NCBI GenBank assembly: GCA_028023455.1
Contig: JAQFVV010000022.1
Location: 11,119,100-11,183,099 of the forward strand
From: Epiperipatus broadwayi
Lineage: Eukaryota; Onychophora; Udeonychophora; Euonychophora; Peripatidae
Reading direction: 5' to 3'
DNA length: 64,000 nucleotides
A program made the position numbers and the translations under genes. The notes below the pieces were generated by a model. The model did not search any database and was not told where the DNA came from. It saw only the letters and a list, made by a program, of their open reading frames with translations. Numbering within the stretch: the stretch's first letter is position 1; every line of letters begins with the position of its first letter. Shown here in pieces: positions 44,476 through 56,700 of this stretch.

Positions 44476-46490
44476 TATTAAAATAAAAATATTTAAAACT
44501 AATAATTCTATTATAAGAATTTTACCACCTCATAAAGAAAAAGATTACTTTGTTTTAAACTTTCAATATCTAGTTCAGCATGCTTTTGGTCTGCATTGAG
44601 TACCATATTTCTAATAAAACTGACAAAAAGGCAAAATATCATTTGACCATTTTGATTTTTTTCTTAAAAAAAAAAATTTTAGCTTTAAATCATCTAACAT
44701 AAAGTTTGCAAAAGAAAATTTAAAAATAGATTTTGGTGAAGAAAAAAAAAGTCTTGGGAATTAATATATACATTTTTAATTTTTTGATTTTAGAAAATAT
44801 ACACATACAAATTAAAATTAATATGTATAGATATATTACATTTAATAGTTAAGTTTTCACCATCAAACAAGTATTAAAATAAAAGAAGGGAGAGCATTTA
44901 AAGATATTCTTAATTTAACAGAATTGCTGCTAAATGATGTTTAGAAATCAACTTTGTTCATTTTATAATATCCATAAATCAATTTTTTTTTGTTAATGTT
45001 TGAGTCTTAAATTTATTCTACTGTGAATATATTATAGCTAGTAATAATAAATTTCTATTTTCATATCCAATAATTTTTTAAAAAGAATCTTATATAACAA
45101 TTCAAAAACCATTGTAAAATATTAGATGATTTATCAGATGGTTTTTCTAAAGCCATATATGCTATAAATAATTTCAGAGGCAAGCCATGACTGATTTTCA
45201 TATGATTTTTCATTTCATAATTAATCATCTGTCTTTTATGCAGAACTATATCACAGACATGTTCATTATTATTAGCAGGAATAGAGATATACAGGTATTT
45301 GTTTTCCTCCATATTTGATACATATGGAATAGATGATTCTCAAACATCTTAATCCATTTAAGTTTTTATATTGTATTGTTAGTTTTCAATATGGTCTTTC
45401 ACTGAGAACCTTCCATTTACCAAAATCTGATTTTGATATTAGTTATGGATTTATTATTGCAAATCTTTGAGAAATTATAGAATAAAGAATTTAATTTAAA
45501 GCGGACTGAAACAATGAATTATGTTAATGAAATAATTGAGATTTGGATATAATCATATGAACAAAATACTTTTATATATGAAGGAAAAAAAGTTGAAGTA
45601 GGACCAACAGTTATTTAGTTAGCATCTGCAGTATAGAAGCAAACAAATGCTTTGTTATATGAGTGATTTACTTATGAAATTTTTATTTTGGAATAGCCAA
45701 TATGCAGCATAGTGGAACATGCAGTTATTTGAAAAATCTAAAGATGCTGCATCATGTTACACACACGCACACATACACATATATAATACAACAAACATTG
45801 AAAGTCAATAATCATCACATGATCACCATAAACATTGAAAGTATAAAAATATAAAATGAATTAACATATTTGGTTTCAATTGAGAGCGAGTATAAAAATA
45901 AGGATAAAAAAAGATGAGGAGTCATTATTTTTATTAATAAGTTTTGTTCCAGAAAGTATATTTTGTAAATTATCTTATTTTTCGAGCTATGTTGTGTTTG
46001 TAATTGTTTGTAATTATGAAAGCAGAAGAAAATAACTAAGTCAATATTTGATGAGATTTGATATAAATTATTTTAAAGCGGAAATAATACGTGTGGAATT
46101 GTCATTGTTTGATCATATTATGAGACTCTATAATTCAATAAAAATGTTTATAATTTGTGGAAAGATTTAATGATGAAAGAAAAAGAGAATAATCAACAAT
46201 GAAATGAGTAGTTATCATTATCATTCAATGGGACTTTAGTCAATCAAACAGATGATATCTTATTCTGCAGAAATACTAATATTATGATACACCAGGTTTT
46301 GATGACTTCGAGTCGATGCTATTTAATAACATTAATTCATTTTTTTTTTAAAAAAATCTATTCATTAAGTTTATTAATTTGAGGTTTCTATTAAATTTTT
46401 TTATTGCATTTAATTTATATACATTTGAATGCAAATTCCATGATATTTTAAAAAGTTATAAAAAATAAAAATATTTATTTTAAAACACAT
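44476..46490. other. AT-rich gene-free stretch downstream of the Cys-rich gene
   Basis: A minus-strand frame at 45061-45312 (83 codons, true ATG; MEENKYLYISIPANNNEH) has mixed composition that looks less random than most frames here. It has no recognisable domain, and I found no partner exons. Listed as unassigned. Nothing else is seen. Confidence 0.35.
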
Positions 46491-46493
46491 AAC

Positions 46494-46499
46494 TTTATT
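46494..46499 (-). terminator. Polyadenylation signal AATAAA of the Cys-rich gene
   Basis: It lies on the minus strand 24-29 nt beyond the stop codon. A second AATAAA follows at 46474-46479. Either could serve, giving a very short 3' UTR. Confidence 0.5.
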
Positions 46500-46522
46500 T
46501 TTATTATATATATATTATTTTC

Positions 46523-47063
46523 TTACTGAAGAGTTCGAACCAAAGCTTGCACTTTATCGTTAACATTTACATTTTTATCATTTTGAAGTTCTCGCGTAAT
46601 ACTTTCTAATATTTCTACATTCTCGGCCGATGGTATTGTTCTCAGTTGGAGACTTGATAGAGCATTGAAAGCATCCCTGTTTAAAGGATTATCACTCAAA
46701 AGTTTGAGTAGAATTTGAATAATCTGTAAAATAACTTGATTGACAGTGTTATCATTTCTTTGGCAGTTAACATTGGAGATAGTATCTTGAGGATTTACAT
46801 TTATTGTAACTCCACTAGAAATTTGAACATTTGAGCATCCACATTTGCACTGTGGAAATAAGATACCATTGTGTCGAACTCCGTCATTATTCACACATAT
46901 AGGAGATTTATTAATGACAAAGGATGAGGTTGAAATAAACCCACTACATCCGCAAGGACACGTGATAGATGATCCAGAAATGGTTGCTGTAGAAAAACAT
47001 TCTTGTGGAGGATTAGTATTATAACGTATTCCATTCACAGTGCATCCACAAGGACAGTTGGGC
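46523..47063 (-). CDS. Secreted cysteine-rich protein, exon 2 (C-terminal part)
   Basis: The exon starts at 47063 after TTGTTACTATTTTTTAG and ends at TAA (46525-46523). Its first base completes an Arg codon begun by AG at the end of exon 1 (52034-52152), giving an unbroken 219-residue protein. Exon 2 carries three C-x-C-G-C modules (Cys43/45/47, 75/77/79, 112/114/116), each followed by one more Cys (62, 96, 140): twelve cysteines, so six disulfides are possible. GIRYN and GVRHN are repeated phrases. Residues about 146-219 are cysteine-free and leucine-rich, probably helical (QVILQIIQILLKLL). It is probably extracellular. I do not recognise the family. Codon use is less AT-rich than its flanks. 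Confidence 0.7.
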
Positions 47064-48520
47064 CTAAAAAATAGTAACAATAAAAAATTAAATATATTAA
47101 AATAAATACATTTAATAAATAAAAATAATTAAATGGAATTAAGTAATTAATTCTATTTTTTTTCCAGATATTATTTAGTTAGGTAAAGTTAATTATGGCT
47201 TAGTCCTCATTTGTGATATCTCTCTCATGGTTTAATACCTTTCACATTTTAACACCTACCACCAGTAATGAAGAATGCATCATATTTTGATGTTTATGAT
47301 GACTATTTTGAAACTCGTTTGATCAATCCAAATTAGTCGGAAATTTTTATTTTCTGACCCCCGAAATATGCTATATATCTTATATTTAATCTTAAAGATT
47401 CCTTAATGAAGTTTCATTCTTATAAAGCAATACTACTCCTATTTATATTAAAATCAAAGTGGAGTATGAAGTGTATTATAAAGATTCAGCATTAAAAACT
47501 GATGGTAAATGATATAAATTATTTATTAATGTATAAAATATATGCCACAATAAATTACACTAAGCTATAGCATTTTACATATATTCATGATTTGTTGAAT
47601 GCTGTAAATTAGAATTTCTCAAATAACATTTTTTCTTCTTAACGAAGAACTCTGATGTAAACATTGAGTTTACATATTACGCAACTTTTAGGGGTTTTAT
47701 TATTTTAATAAAGCATTTAAATTTGGACGTGTTTTTACATTAATGTGAGGTATTTTTATAGTATCAGCTATCATTTCATAAGCTTCATTTTATATAAAAG
47801 CAGTCTCGCAATGTAACGGTAAATATTAATAATAGCAATATAAAAAATTCAGAATTAACTGAACTTTCCGGTGAGTTGTTTGTTATATGTATGTAACTCA
47901 CGGAAAGCTTCAATTACTTCCTGTTCAGTTATATGGGAGATAAAATGATTGTAGTAGGAAGGCAGCAAAGGTTATCATAAGAAAAACCTCAGTAATATTA
48001 TAGATAATAATAAAATTCTAGGATGTAAGTTTACTAAGGTAAAGGAATTTAGATTGATAAACTAATTGCTGAAATGGAAAAACAAGAAATATAAACATTT
48101 AGATATTTTGTTAAACATAAAAACAAATTATATGAACACTTGGAGATTAGAATTGAGACAAAATGGAATTAATTAAACATGTAGCTTGATTATCATATAA
48201 TAAAGATAAAATATAAAAAAATAATTCGAAAAAAAAATGCTAGTAATGCATTAAGCTGCACTTTTGTAAAGGTCATGTGATTCAGAATTTTTTAGACCTG
48301 AATTCAAAAGAAAGTAGATTAATGTCATTAGGTATAAAAAGAGGTGGTTCAAAAATAAAATGAAAAGAAAATTAAAAATGTTTGGAGAGCAAATGAATAA
48401 AAATGTATGAGTAAAAACAGCATTTAATTGGAAGTGAAGATCTACTTTTTAGTTTTGGTGTATAAAATATTGATTCAAGAATAAAAAAACTAAAGGAGAA
48501 AGTAAGAGTGAGAACTAGTG

Positions 48521-48562
48521 CCTCACTGAGGAGTGCCAAAGCATGAAACCATTGGTCTGAGT
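48521..48562 (+). ncRNA. Hammerhead ribozyme, family C copy 1
   Basis: Stem I CTCA/TGAG; core CTGAGGA (CUGANGA with N7 = G); stem II TGC/GCA with a CAAA loop; GAAA; stem III ACC-ATT-GGT; cleavage triplet GTC. Invariant bases are intact. Confidence 0.65.
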
Positions 48563-48951
48563 TTGGGTGTGGTTTCTGATAGAGATATTTTAAATGTTTT
48601 CTCTTGCTAGAATTTTATCAGCAAAGCTTGTTAGAGCAATTAGCAAAGCTCTTTGCTTTTATTTTATAAGCTTAAAAAATTGAGTCATATGATATATTAT
48701 TCTTTTTTACTTTTATTTGACTATTTATAGTATTTGCTTTTAAGTCTTAAATGATGTTATACTGCTAAGACTACTAATATATGGTTTGGCTAAAGATCTC
48801 TCAGCCCCATATAGCTATTTGAGATAGGTAGCTGGGTTTGAAGACATGTAGGTATTTAACATTTTCAGATTTTCTCCTCAATAGTTAATTTTTAAATAAA
48901 TGCTGGCTTTGAATTAGTATTTTTAGATCTAGGGTCTGAAGCTATCCTAGT

Positions 48952-48995
48952 ACCACACTGAGGAGTGCCAAAGCATGAAACCATTGGTCTGGGGT
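48952..48995 (+). ncRNA. Hammerhead ribozyme, family C copy 2
   Basis: Same core and stems as copy 1. Stem I is ACCACA/TGGGGT with one mismatch. Triplet GTC is present. Confidence 0.6.
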
Positions 48996-49389
48996 TTGGG
49001 TATGGTTTCTGTTAGAGATATTTTAAATGCTTTCTCTTGCTAGCATTTTATCAACAAAGCTTGTTAGAGCAATTAGCAAAGCTCATTGTTTTTATTTACA
49101 AGCTTAAAAAATTGAATCATGTGATATATGAATTTTTATTTTTTAACAAAACAACTTTCATTAAAATGGAATAATAATAAAAAACAAACAAATGCGTTAA
49201 CCCTCATAGAATGATTTGATGAATGTAGATTGGAAAAAGATAAATAGAGGAAAAGTATATAAGTTTATAATGATAGAAGTTTTTTTTAAAAAATGAATGT
49301 TTCATTTGGCTAAAATGATGTCCATGCATATAGAAACTTTTTTTGTTAAGTCATTTTATATCAAACGGTTTTAATATCCATAATTTTTA

Positions 49390-49620
49390 TAAGTCATTTA
49401 TTAGGCTAGAGATTATCCAATAATGAATAATATTTCTGTAGTATACTTGTCTCTACACCACCCTCATGCAAGATAGGGATTGTCTAACTGCTTTTAACAC
49501 TTTGTAGAGGGATGTAATCACAAACATATGACTAAAAACATGTGAAAAAGATTTACGATAGGTGAGAGGGGTGTAGTGAAAAATCCACTACGGATATATT
49601 CGTTATTGTTTTAATATCAG
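49390..49620. repeat. Family D inverted pair
   Basis: GATTATCCAATAATGAATAATATTTCTGTAGT and ACACCACCCTCATGCAAGATAGGGATTG in the left arm mirror GGTGAGAGGGGTGTAGTGAAAAATCCACTACGG in the right arm. Related to 41.1-41.3 kb. Confidence 0.6.
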
Positions 49621-49984
49621 TTTCTGTAAGTTGCAGAGAAAAGGAGGGAAAATATTTCAGTATCATACTCGCATATCTAAATAGATCTGAAATGTAAAAG
49701 AGAATGCAATAATTAAAATAAATATGCTGTAAAAGAAGGAACATTTAATAAAAAAAAAGAATAGAAATAACTAATTACTTAATATTCATGCAATCATAAA
49801 ACATTCTCAATAATTTTTAACAATGCAAACGATTTACTAATACATTCAAATAAATACTCTCGAAAGATAGAAAATTATAATAATCATTTGAATTTTAAAA
49901 AAGATAATAAACAATAATGATAGCAAGAGTTGAAGCATTTTTAAAAAAGGATGAAAAAGAATTTTTTGAAAAGGTTATATTGGT

Positions 49985-50070
49985 ATGGAGTTTAAAGGAG
50001 AAATTAAAAGAAGAAGAAAAAGAAGGGGGGGGAAAGAGAGAAAGAAAAAGAGAGATAATGACAGAGAGCA
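49985..50070 (+). repeat. Purine-rich tract
   Basis: About 85 bases are almost entirely A and G (GAAGAAGAAAAAGAAGG, G8, GAGAGAAAG). Such tracts can form triplex DNA. The segment 50070-50190 just after is locally GC-rich, with no recognised function. Confidence 0.6.
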
Positions 50071-51059
50071 AAGCACAGATGGCTTTATTGCTCGAAGTCC
50101 GATTTTCCAGCGCCAACCAGATCTGCACCAGAAACAATCCTGAGAGCTCCCCAAGTCTGGCCCTCTATTAACTATACCAAACCGCGGGAAGATACAAAGC
50201 ATGATGAGAAATATAGAAATATAAGTTTGTTATAGTTATTAAATGTGACAAATGCATTTGAAGTGAGATTTAATTAGAGAGTCAGAAATAGGCAGTGACT
50301 TTAGTATATATAGATATGTAAAAAAAGGTAAAGTTAGAATAGAACTTCAAAATTTATGAAAGATGGATTAAGAATATTAAGATTTTCAAAGAAAAAAAAA
50401 AAGAGTTATGGAAGATATTACATGAGCATTATTCAAAAATTTGTATGATAATTATGATGGGCAATTCATATATACTTTTTTTTTGATAGAGTGAATTTGT
50501 ACATTTGAAATTTAACATACACACGCACATATATATATATGATGGATCATAAGCGTGGGAATAAAAAAACATTAATTATATGATAGATCAAGTGTCAATA
50601 GATAAAAAGAAATAGATAAAGAAAGAAAAATTAAATTTTTTGGCAAAGAATCGTGCAATAGTAATCACATAATATATGATGAATTAAAATTGAATATATT
50701 TAGATATATAGGAGGTAGATGGAATGTTAATAAATATAAATTATATATAATAGTCTCCTTGTAATCAGGATATTTGAAGTCAAGCCTTGTTGCAATATTA
50801 AAATTCACAGATAATAATGAATTATATAAAATGTGCATTTTAAATAAAATTCTAAATATTTGTGTGAAACACGTATTTAAAAAAAAAGGATTCATTAATT
50901 TATGAAAAATGCTATTTGTATCAATTTAATATTTCTATTTCAATTCATAATAAATGCTGTAATTAATTAATCGGAAATCACTGAAGAACAATTTTTTAAT
51001 TTGTAAATTTTGAACCGGGAAATTATGTTTTATTTATATTGAATTGGATTCAGAATATG

Positions 51060-51330
51060 TAATATATAGGTATATGAGCACAGATTTTCACCTAACCCAC
51101 CACTTTCCACACTATCCCATAACACTGATACACTTGAACACATATATGCTGAAAAGATAAATAATCACCAATATACGGATTTCATGCTAAACCAGCAATC
51201 ATCAGTTGGTCCAGATTACCATCTCCACACATATATGCTATAAGTGCTCAGAAGTGTATCAGTGTTATGGGATAGTGTGGAGAGTGGTGGGTTAGGTGAA
51301 AGTCTGTGCTCATATTTTTATTTTAAATAA
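51060..51330. repeat. Family B inverted pair in the intron
   Basis: The left arm (51065-51235, minus) carries the hammerhead. The right arm (about 51240-51325, plus) mirrors GTGTATCAGTGTTATGGGATAGTGTGG and GGTGGGTTAGGTGAAAGTCTGTGCTCAT. Inverted arms meet near 51237. The right arm is 5'-truncated or carries a different monomer portion. Confidence 0.7.
51167..51210 (-). ncRNA. Type I hammerhead ribozyme, family B
   Basis: Minus strand: stem I ACCAA/TTGGT; core CTGATGA; stem II TGCT/AGCA with loop GGTTT; GAAA; stem III ATCCGTAT (one change from the palindrome at 42.2 kb, one mismatch). It lies antisense to nothing; it is in the same strand as the host gene intron, so it would be in its pre-mRNA. 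Confidence 0.6.
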
Positions 51331-51359
51331 TGTGGAAATACTGATACTCCCCTCCGCCC

Positions 51360-51660
51360 CCAATGAGTTATATATAAACTAACTGTCAGTAAATGTAAAA
51401 TGTAGAATGAGCTCCAAATAAGCCCATCTACATTTTAGCTTTGATCATATATAAGCACATCATTTTCTGATATACTTACATGCACTTTCAAGATAACTAT
51501 AAACTATTTTGAAATTATTATAACTAATAGTTTATAGTTGTCTTGAAATTACACGAATAAATATAAATAACGTTCTGCATGCAAGTATGTCAATAAATGG
51601 TATGTTTATATACGATCAAAGCTAAACAGTAGCTAGGCTCATCTAGTTAGTTTACATATA
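51360..51660. repeat. Long imperfect hairpin
   Basis: The left arm (51365-51500) mirrors the right arm (51520-51655) through AGCTTTGATCATATATAAGCA, TTTCAAGATAACTATAAACTA and their complements. It is a foldback of unknown family; no hammerhead core is seen. Confidence 0.65.
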
Positions 51661-51665
51661 GCTCT

Positions 51666-51800
51666 CCAGGGTATTTTCAGTACTGGGGAATGGAAAATAA
51701 AGTGGCTAACAGGTTTCTCTGGGCATAATTGTTGAGAGATTCTTGACTCCGTTTAAGGAGAAGCTACAGTCCATCAGATCACATCATATTCATCTAATTC
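51666..51800 (+). mobile_element. LINE-like 3' fragment
   Basis: GGGGAATGGAAAATAAAGTGGCTAACAG, GGTTTCTCTGGGCAT and AAGGAGAAGCTACAG match, in reverse complement, the 32690-32870 part of the LINE-like pair. No coding remains. Confidence 0.6.
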
Positions 51801-52033
51801 GGACGATTAAAAAGTTAACCTATTAAACGGAGATAATCCATGACATCTAATTGACAATTTGCGAGATTATGAAGTGCTTTTCTAAGAGGGCTGCGAACTG
51901 ACCTGATTGTTTATATATAGAGAAAGGTTTTATACATACATAAATAAAAACTAAACAAATATGTGTAGGTTATATATATAAATGTTTGTATGTAGATTAT
52001 ATATGAAACAAGCAAATAAAAAGTTTTTTTTAC

Positions 52034-52152
52034 CTTAAAAAGTAAGGTTGATGTAACTCTCGAATGTCTAGCTTTTCTAAATCGGATGTATGAATAAAGC
52101 ATAAAAACAGTGCATAAACCATCCATAAGGTTTTATAAAACATCTTAAACAT
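52034..52152 (-). CDS. Secreted cysteine-rich protein, exon 1 (signal peptide)
   Basis: ATG at 52152, then 39 codons plus two bases to donor AAG|GTAAAA at 52034/52033. The peptide starts MFKMFYKTLWMVYALFLCF and continues IHTS-DLEKLDIRELHQPYFL. That is a positively charged start, a hydrophobic core and a likely cleavage after IHTS: a standard signal peptide. Its phase joins exon 2 exactly, making an Arg codon across the junction. A second in-frame ATG three codons on is an alternative start. ATG follows directly on an acceptor-like TTATTTGTTTTTAG, so a separate 5' UTR exon is likely. Confidence 0.65.
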
Positions 52153-52663
52153 CTAAAAACAAATAATAAGAACAAATTATTTTTTTAAAATTAAAATTGA
52201 AGTACTAAAATCTATACTATGATGACCGAAAAGAATCATTTTAAGTTAAATTTCAAATATTTTAAAACTATTTATTATGTTTAAGTTGTTCTATTTATCT
52301 TTTACTAGTTTGTTTGCTACTTATTTGTTTTTTCCCTTAAAAAACTATATTTTGCCTAATTTCTTATAAATTATCTAAGGAAAAAATTATATATATAGCA
52401 TAAAGCAGACATTAATTTTTACCCTTTACATAAATATTAAAAACTATTTACACAATAGTTAAATGAATAAATCCCACTAAAACAAAGTAATAAAGAAGAC
52501 AAAGAGAGAACAACATAGTAGCTACGAAAATAAAGATGTTTAACAACTTCATCAAAAAAATATTCATTTTCAAACAAATCAGATACATAATTATTGAAAT
52601 AATTACAAAGAAAAACTATAGTAATTAATACAAATACTAGAACAGGTAAAATGACAAACAACT

Positions 52664-52671
52664 CTTATATA
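52664..52671 (-). promoter_or_regulatory. TATA box candidate for the Cys-rich gene
   Basis: TATATAAG on the minus strand, about 510 bp upstream of the start codon. With a start site near 52640 and a spliced 5' UTR, it would fit the acceptor seen at 52153. No donor was pinned down, so the link is tentative. Confidence 0.3.
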
Positions 52672-52679
52672 GCGCAATG

Positions 52680-53435
52680 TAAGACAATTCTCCACGCCCT
52701 CTATCGCTTAAAAAGGTATTTCTAATTATCAGGTGATGAGAGTTTGAAGGTTTTGTCATTCGCTTTTACTCAGTAACTAAAATTATCCAGATACTCATTT
52801 ATTGGCCAATATTCAATGGTTTACTAGATTGACATTGAAGCTAGCTAATTGGAAAAAAAAAATTGATTGGACCCAGATGCTAATGATTTATAACTGAACT
52901 CAGATTACTAACAAAGAGATGCACGCTTACTGCTCCAGGATAAATACTAACAAAATTCCTTTGAATAGATTATAAAAATTGTCAGGAAAAAATTATTACA
53001 ATCTAAAAAGTTTCCAATCTTTTACAATTGCCAATGGTTTTATTCTGGGAACAAATCATTGTTAACAATTAGCTAATTTGTAATTATATTCAATTAGGTA
53101 AAAAAAATGCAATTAATATTGAGTTATCAAACTCATGATTAAAGACATAATAGATAATATTAGAAAATTTTGACTGATGATAATTAGGTTAATATTAAGA
53201 AATTAGTTGCTAAGCATCAAATCACAATTGTAAAAATAAAGATAAATATATTAATTTTCTTACGTCTAATTTAAATAAGTAGATATCTAGAATATTGCAG
53301 TTATAAAATAAATTATTAGAGGCATTTCAGATGCTCTTTGTAGCTATAATTATTTCATAATGATTTAGGATACAGTTTGGATGGTACATAGAAAAATAGC
53401 AAATAAGTTGGCAATCACCGCAATATGAATAATAG
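52680..53435. other. AT-rich gene-free stretch
   Basis: Upstream flank of the Cys-rich gene on the minus strand. Nothing else recognised. Confidence 0.45.
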
Positions 53436-53439
53436 AAGA

Positions 53440-53780
53440 TTAAAGATGTGGTTGCAGACGGTTGTGGTATCGCGTCCCGGCCGATGCTATGACATATGAA
53501 AAAAAAAAAAAGAAAAAAAGATGTCTTCGATTTTTTTTTATCAACTATCACAAAACTAATATATGTCTTTATAATAATAATATTGGTCTGCTTAGATAGA
53601 ATGAATATCAGTCTCAAAATACGCATGAAAGATGCTTATCTATGTGAATTAGCATCTCATCAGAAGATTGCCAAAACTTGCACACTCTACCAAAAGATAA
53701 GTATCTGTGTCAAGCGTTGGTTACCTAGCGGTTAGCATAGCTGCCTTCCAAGCAGCTGGCCCACGTTTGACATTATGAAA
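53440..53780 (+). repeat. tRNA-derived SINE pieces
   Basis: A tRNA 3' half (GGTTGCAGACGGTTGTGG ... CCCGGCCGATGC) with an A-rich tail lies at 53450-53515. A tRNA-Gly-like 5' half lies at about 53714-53762: GCGTTGG, TAGCGGTTAGCATAGC and anticodon arm TGCCTTCCAAGCA (anticodon TCC). The T arm is lost (ACGTTTGAC). The anticodon arm closely resembles genuine tRNA-Gly(TCC), so the SINE head is tRNA-Gly-derived or a decayed tRNA copy. It is not an intact tRNA gene. Confidence 0.6.
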
Positions 53781-56700
53781 AAAAAAAGATAAGCATCTGT
53801 TGTCATTTAAATATATAACAATAAAATAATTTTTTGAACACCACGTTATCTGTAAGATAAATTACTGTATGCAATAAAACACAGCTGAACATTTGAATAT
53901 GAGGTTAATAATTACAGAAAGCGTAAACGTAATTCTAAAAGTAGGGACAATAAATTTGTTGTACCAGCATGAATTAAGCCATATTTTAAATAAAAAAAAA
54001 AAGGGGGGAGGGGGATTCACATCTTCAACAATATTAGCAACAAGCATCTCAAAGATTTTCACAAATTCTTTTAAACACCCTAATACTGATTTAGGTTAAA
54101 AAACATTTAGGCTTCACATGTGCCAACATTCAAGTTAATAAAAAAATTAGAATTCTGAGTGAGATGTGAAAGAAAGCTTTGCCTCATAAGTAGTAAAGCA
54201 AAACTTTTTCAATTTTAATCATAGTATGATTAGCTACAGAAACTTAGAGAGAATAAAAAACAAGCATAGCTTTAACAATTGCATTACTAATGCTGATTTA
54301 GAGAACACTTGTATGGATTGAATTTTTTGAGAGATAATATAGTTATTGACTGACTAATACTGGTGAGACAAGCTGATTTTGTTAAATGAATTGTATACTG
54401 AGATGTTTTTCAAAACTGTAGACTGAAAAATTTGGAAAAAAGAAGCTTTTCAGTTAGAATATGCCATATTGATGACTTTATGAGCATTAGAAATGCTTGA
54501 CTTGCTTTTAAATAAATTAACTCAAGTAGATACATGCAAATAACTCTCTTTTTGATGTACTGTTTAATATATGTAAAAGATAAAAAGTTTATTTTAAAAA
54601 CAGGCCAAAATTTTTAGAAATTATGTGTGCTAATAATGGCAATAATGAATAAACACATATAACAATAAAAGTGGAAAATAAACGCAGAGGCTAAAATTTG
54701 AAACAATACAATCTTTGCATTTTTTAACATTGTGAGCAAAAATGGCTTAAATATTGAAAGTACAGGAGAGAGTGGCAGCTTGAGAACTAAAGATCCATGG
54801 ATTGAAGCTCAGATATGTCCCTCTGATACTTAACCATCATATGATTTTCTAGTGACAAACCACACAATTACTTATTTCAATAGCTGTCTTAATTTTGTGG
54901 CTCTATCAATTCTAAGTTTACTAAGATTCAACCACATTAAAACAGGCAAAACTGACTATATGGTGGTCATGTGATGTTATTCAACCACATAATGCAATTG
55001 TTTGTAAACAATCTTAGTAAATCATTTTACACACATTTATGAAAAGTGTTCTTAACAATCTTAAACAGCATCAATATTTTAGGGAAATTATATAAAAAAA
55101 GAGAATATTTCTTAATATAACTATTGAGAGAATATACTGATTTAGAATGATTTCAAAGCAGTGAAAAATTAATCGAAAAGCATTTTAAGGATAACATTAT
55201 AAAAAGCTTTTTGGAAGTTTGTCTGACAGTAATCAGGGTTGTCAGATTTTTGATAATTTTATGAAGAGTAAGATAATTTGATAAATATTTAGCATAAAAA
55301 TATCGGATGAAAATTTGATGAGAAATATTATTTTATTATTTAAAAACAAACAAACAATTATTTTCAGAAAGATTCAGAAACAAAATGTTGTCATGGCTTC
55401 AACAGAGATATTAAAATGCATATTGAGATCGATTGAGGTTTTTTTCATTTGTTGATTAATTTAAGCATAAAAAGTGGAGATATATTATTTTTTTTGAGAA
55501 TTATAGAAAAAAATTCCGGTGTGTTATTGATTGACTTAATAAATTGAATTCTAAAATTTTACACAATGACATAGCCAGATTAACTATTAATAAGAATGAA
55601 TCCATGATCTTAAGTCAATATACAGTTTCCATTTCACAAAGTTCAAGGTCATTCTTGTTCTTGGTGTTGTAATGGTCAGATTTTCATATTCACATAACAA
55701 AACACAGAGTCCAGGTAAAATCTACTAAACATGATAAAAATGGGATATGAAGATCCCAGGTCCAACTAAGCTTCAACCTATTTACCAGTGCTCCGTGATT
55801 TAACACCCTGCAAGTGACATTTCTGAGATTACACATAGGTCTTGTTTTAATTTGCAAACTGTCTCCAAACAGGGAGAGAAATGAGACTCAAAATTGTAAT
55901 ACAGAGGCAATACAAAAATAGATCAACAAACTAATAATAAGCTAAACTTAAGTAATAAAAGAGACTAGATCAATATTTTAATTATAACACATATTAATCA
56001 TATTTAATCAGTAATTGAATTGGATTGGAATACAGTAAAATAATAATGGAGACAAAGTAAATTTAAATAAGTTTATTATAGTTAACAATAATGAACATAA
56101 ATAAAATAATTTACAGTCAATCAAAATCAAAATACGACTAATTTAACATATTCAGGGGTTATACAATGAAATGAGATTAATTGAAGGTAATACAGTGTAT
56201 AATCTTATTTAAATGTATCAAAGAACTCCCATGCCCAGTGAGTAATTTATGCCTAGAATGATTTAATATGCCAAATAATATTTATTTCTTTGCCATGGTC
56301 TGACAACTGATAAAGTAACAATGCTATCCAGAGACATATATTAGCTACTACAGTCCTAATATTGTGGCTGTTTACTTTAGACTAAGTAAGGTTCAAGCAC
56401 AATCATAAAGCTCTAAAATAATTCAAATCACAATCCATTACACTAGAGCTTCTCCTGGTTTTGGACCAAATACATAATACACTAAGGGAGAACAGGCAAA
56501 GTTAGCATTACTTATGATTCACTATAAGCACATTACTAAACTTTATTAACAAGATCGAGCAGTTATTTCCACATATAATAAGTGTGGTCTGTTTAAACTG
56601 ACAAGCTTGCTAATGAATTAATTAACACGAATTTGGAGATCAGATTGGCTAATCAAAAGTTCTCAGTCTTTACCCCATTTACATATTTATTTGGTGCTCT

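Larger units (their letters stand above)
48515..49130 (+). repeat. Family C retrozyme-like tandem partial dimer
   Basis: Two direct copies about 432 bp apart (CTGAGGAGTGCC at 48526 and 48958). Each runs through TTAGAGCAATTAGCAAAGCT to about 170 bp beyond. The spacer holds AGATCT-AGGGTCTGAAGC, which matches the start of the 57.9 kb plus-strand arm. Each copy carries a hammerhead. There is no coding frame. Confidence 0.8.
47064..52033 (-). other. Intron of the Cys-rich gene
   Basis: Donor AAG|GTAAAA (minus, at 52033) and acceptor TTTTTTAG (47064-47065) give a 4970-bp intron with matching phase. It hosts copies of repeat families B, C and D, a hairpin repeat and a LINE fragment. An additional small exon inside cannot be excluded, but none is needed for frame. 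Confidence 0.6.

Noticed and set aside
52437-52661. Hydrophobic minus-strand frame upstream of the Cys-rich gene
   Set aside because: It has no ATG at its start (TTG), follows a stop directly, and consists of AT-driven Phe/Tyr/Leu composition.
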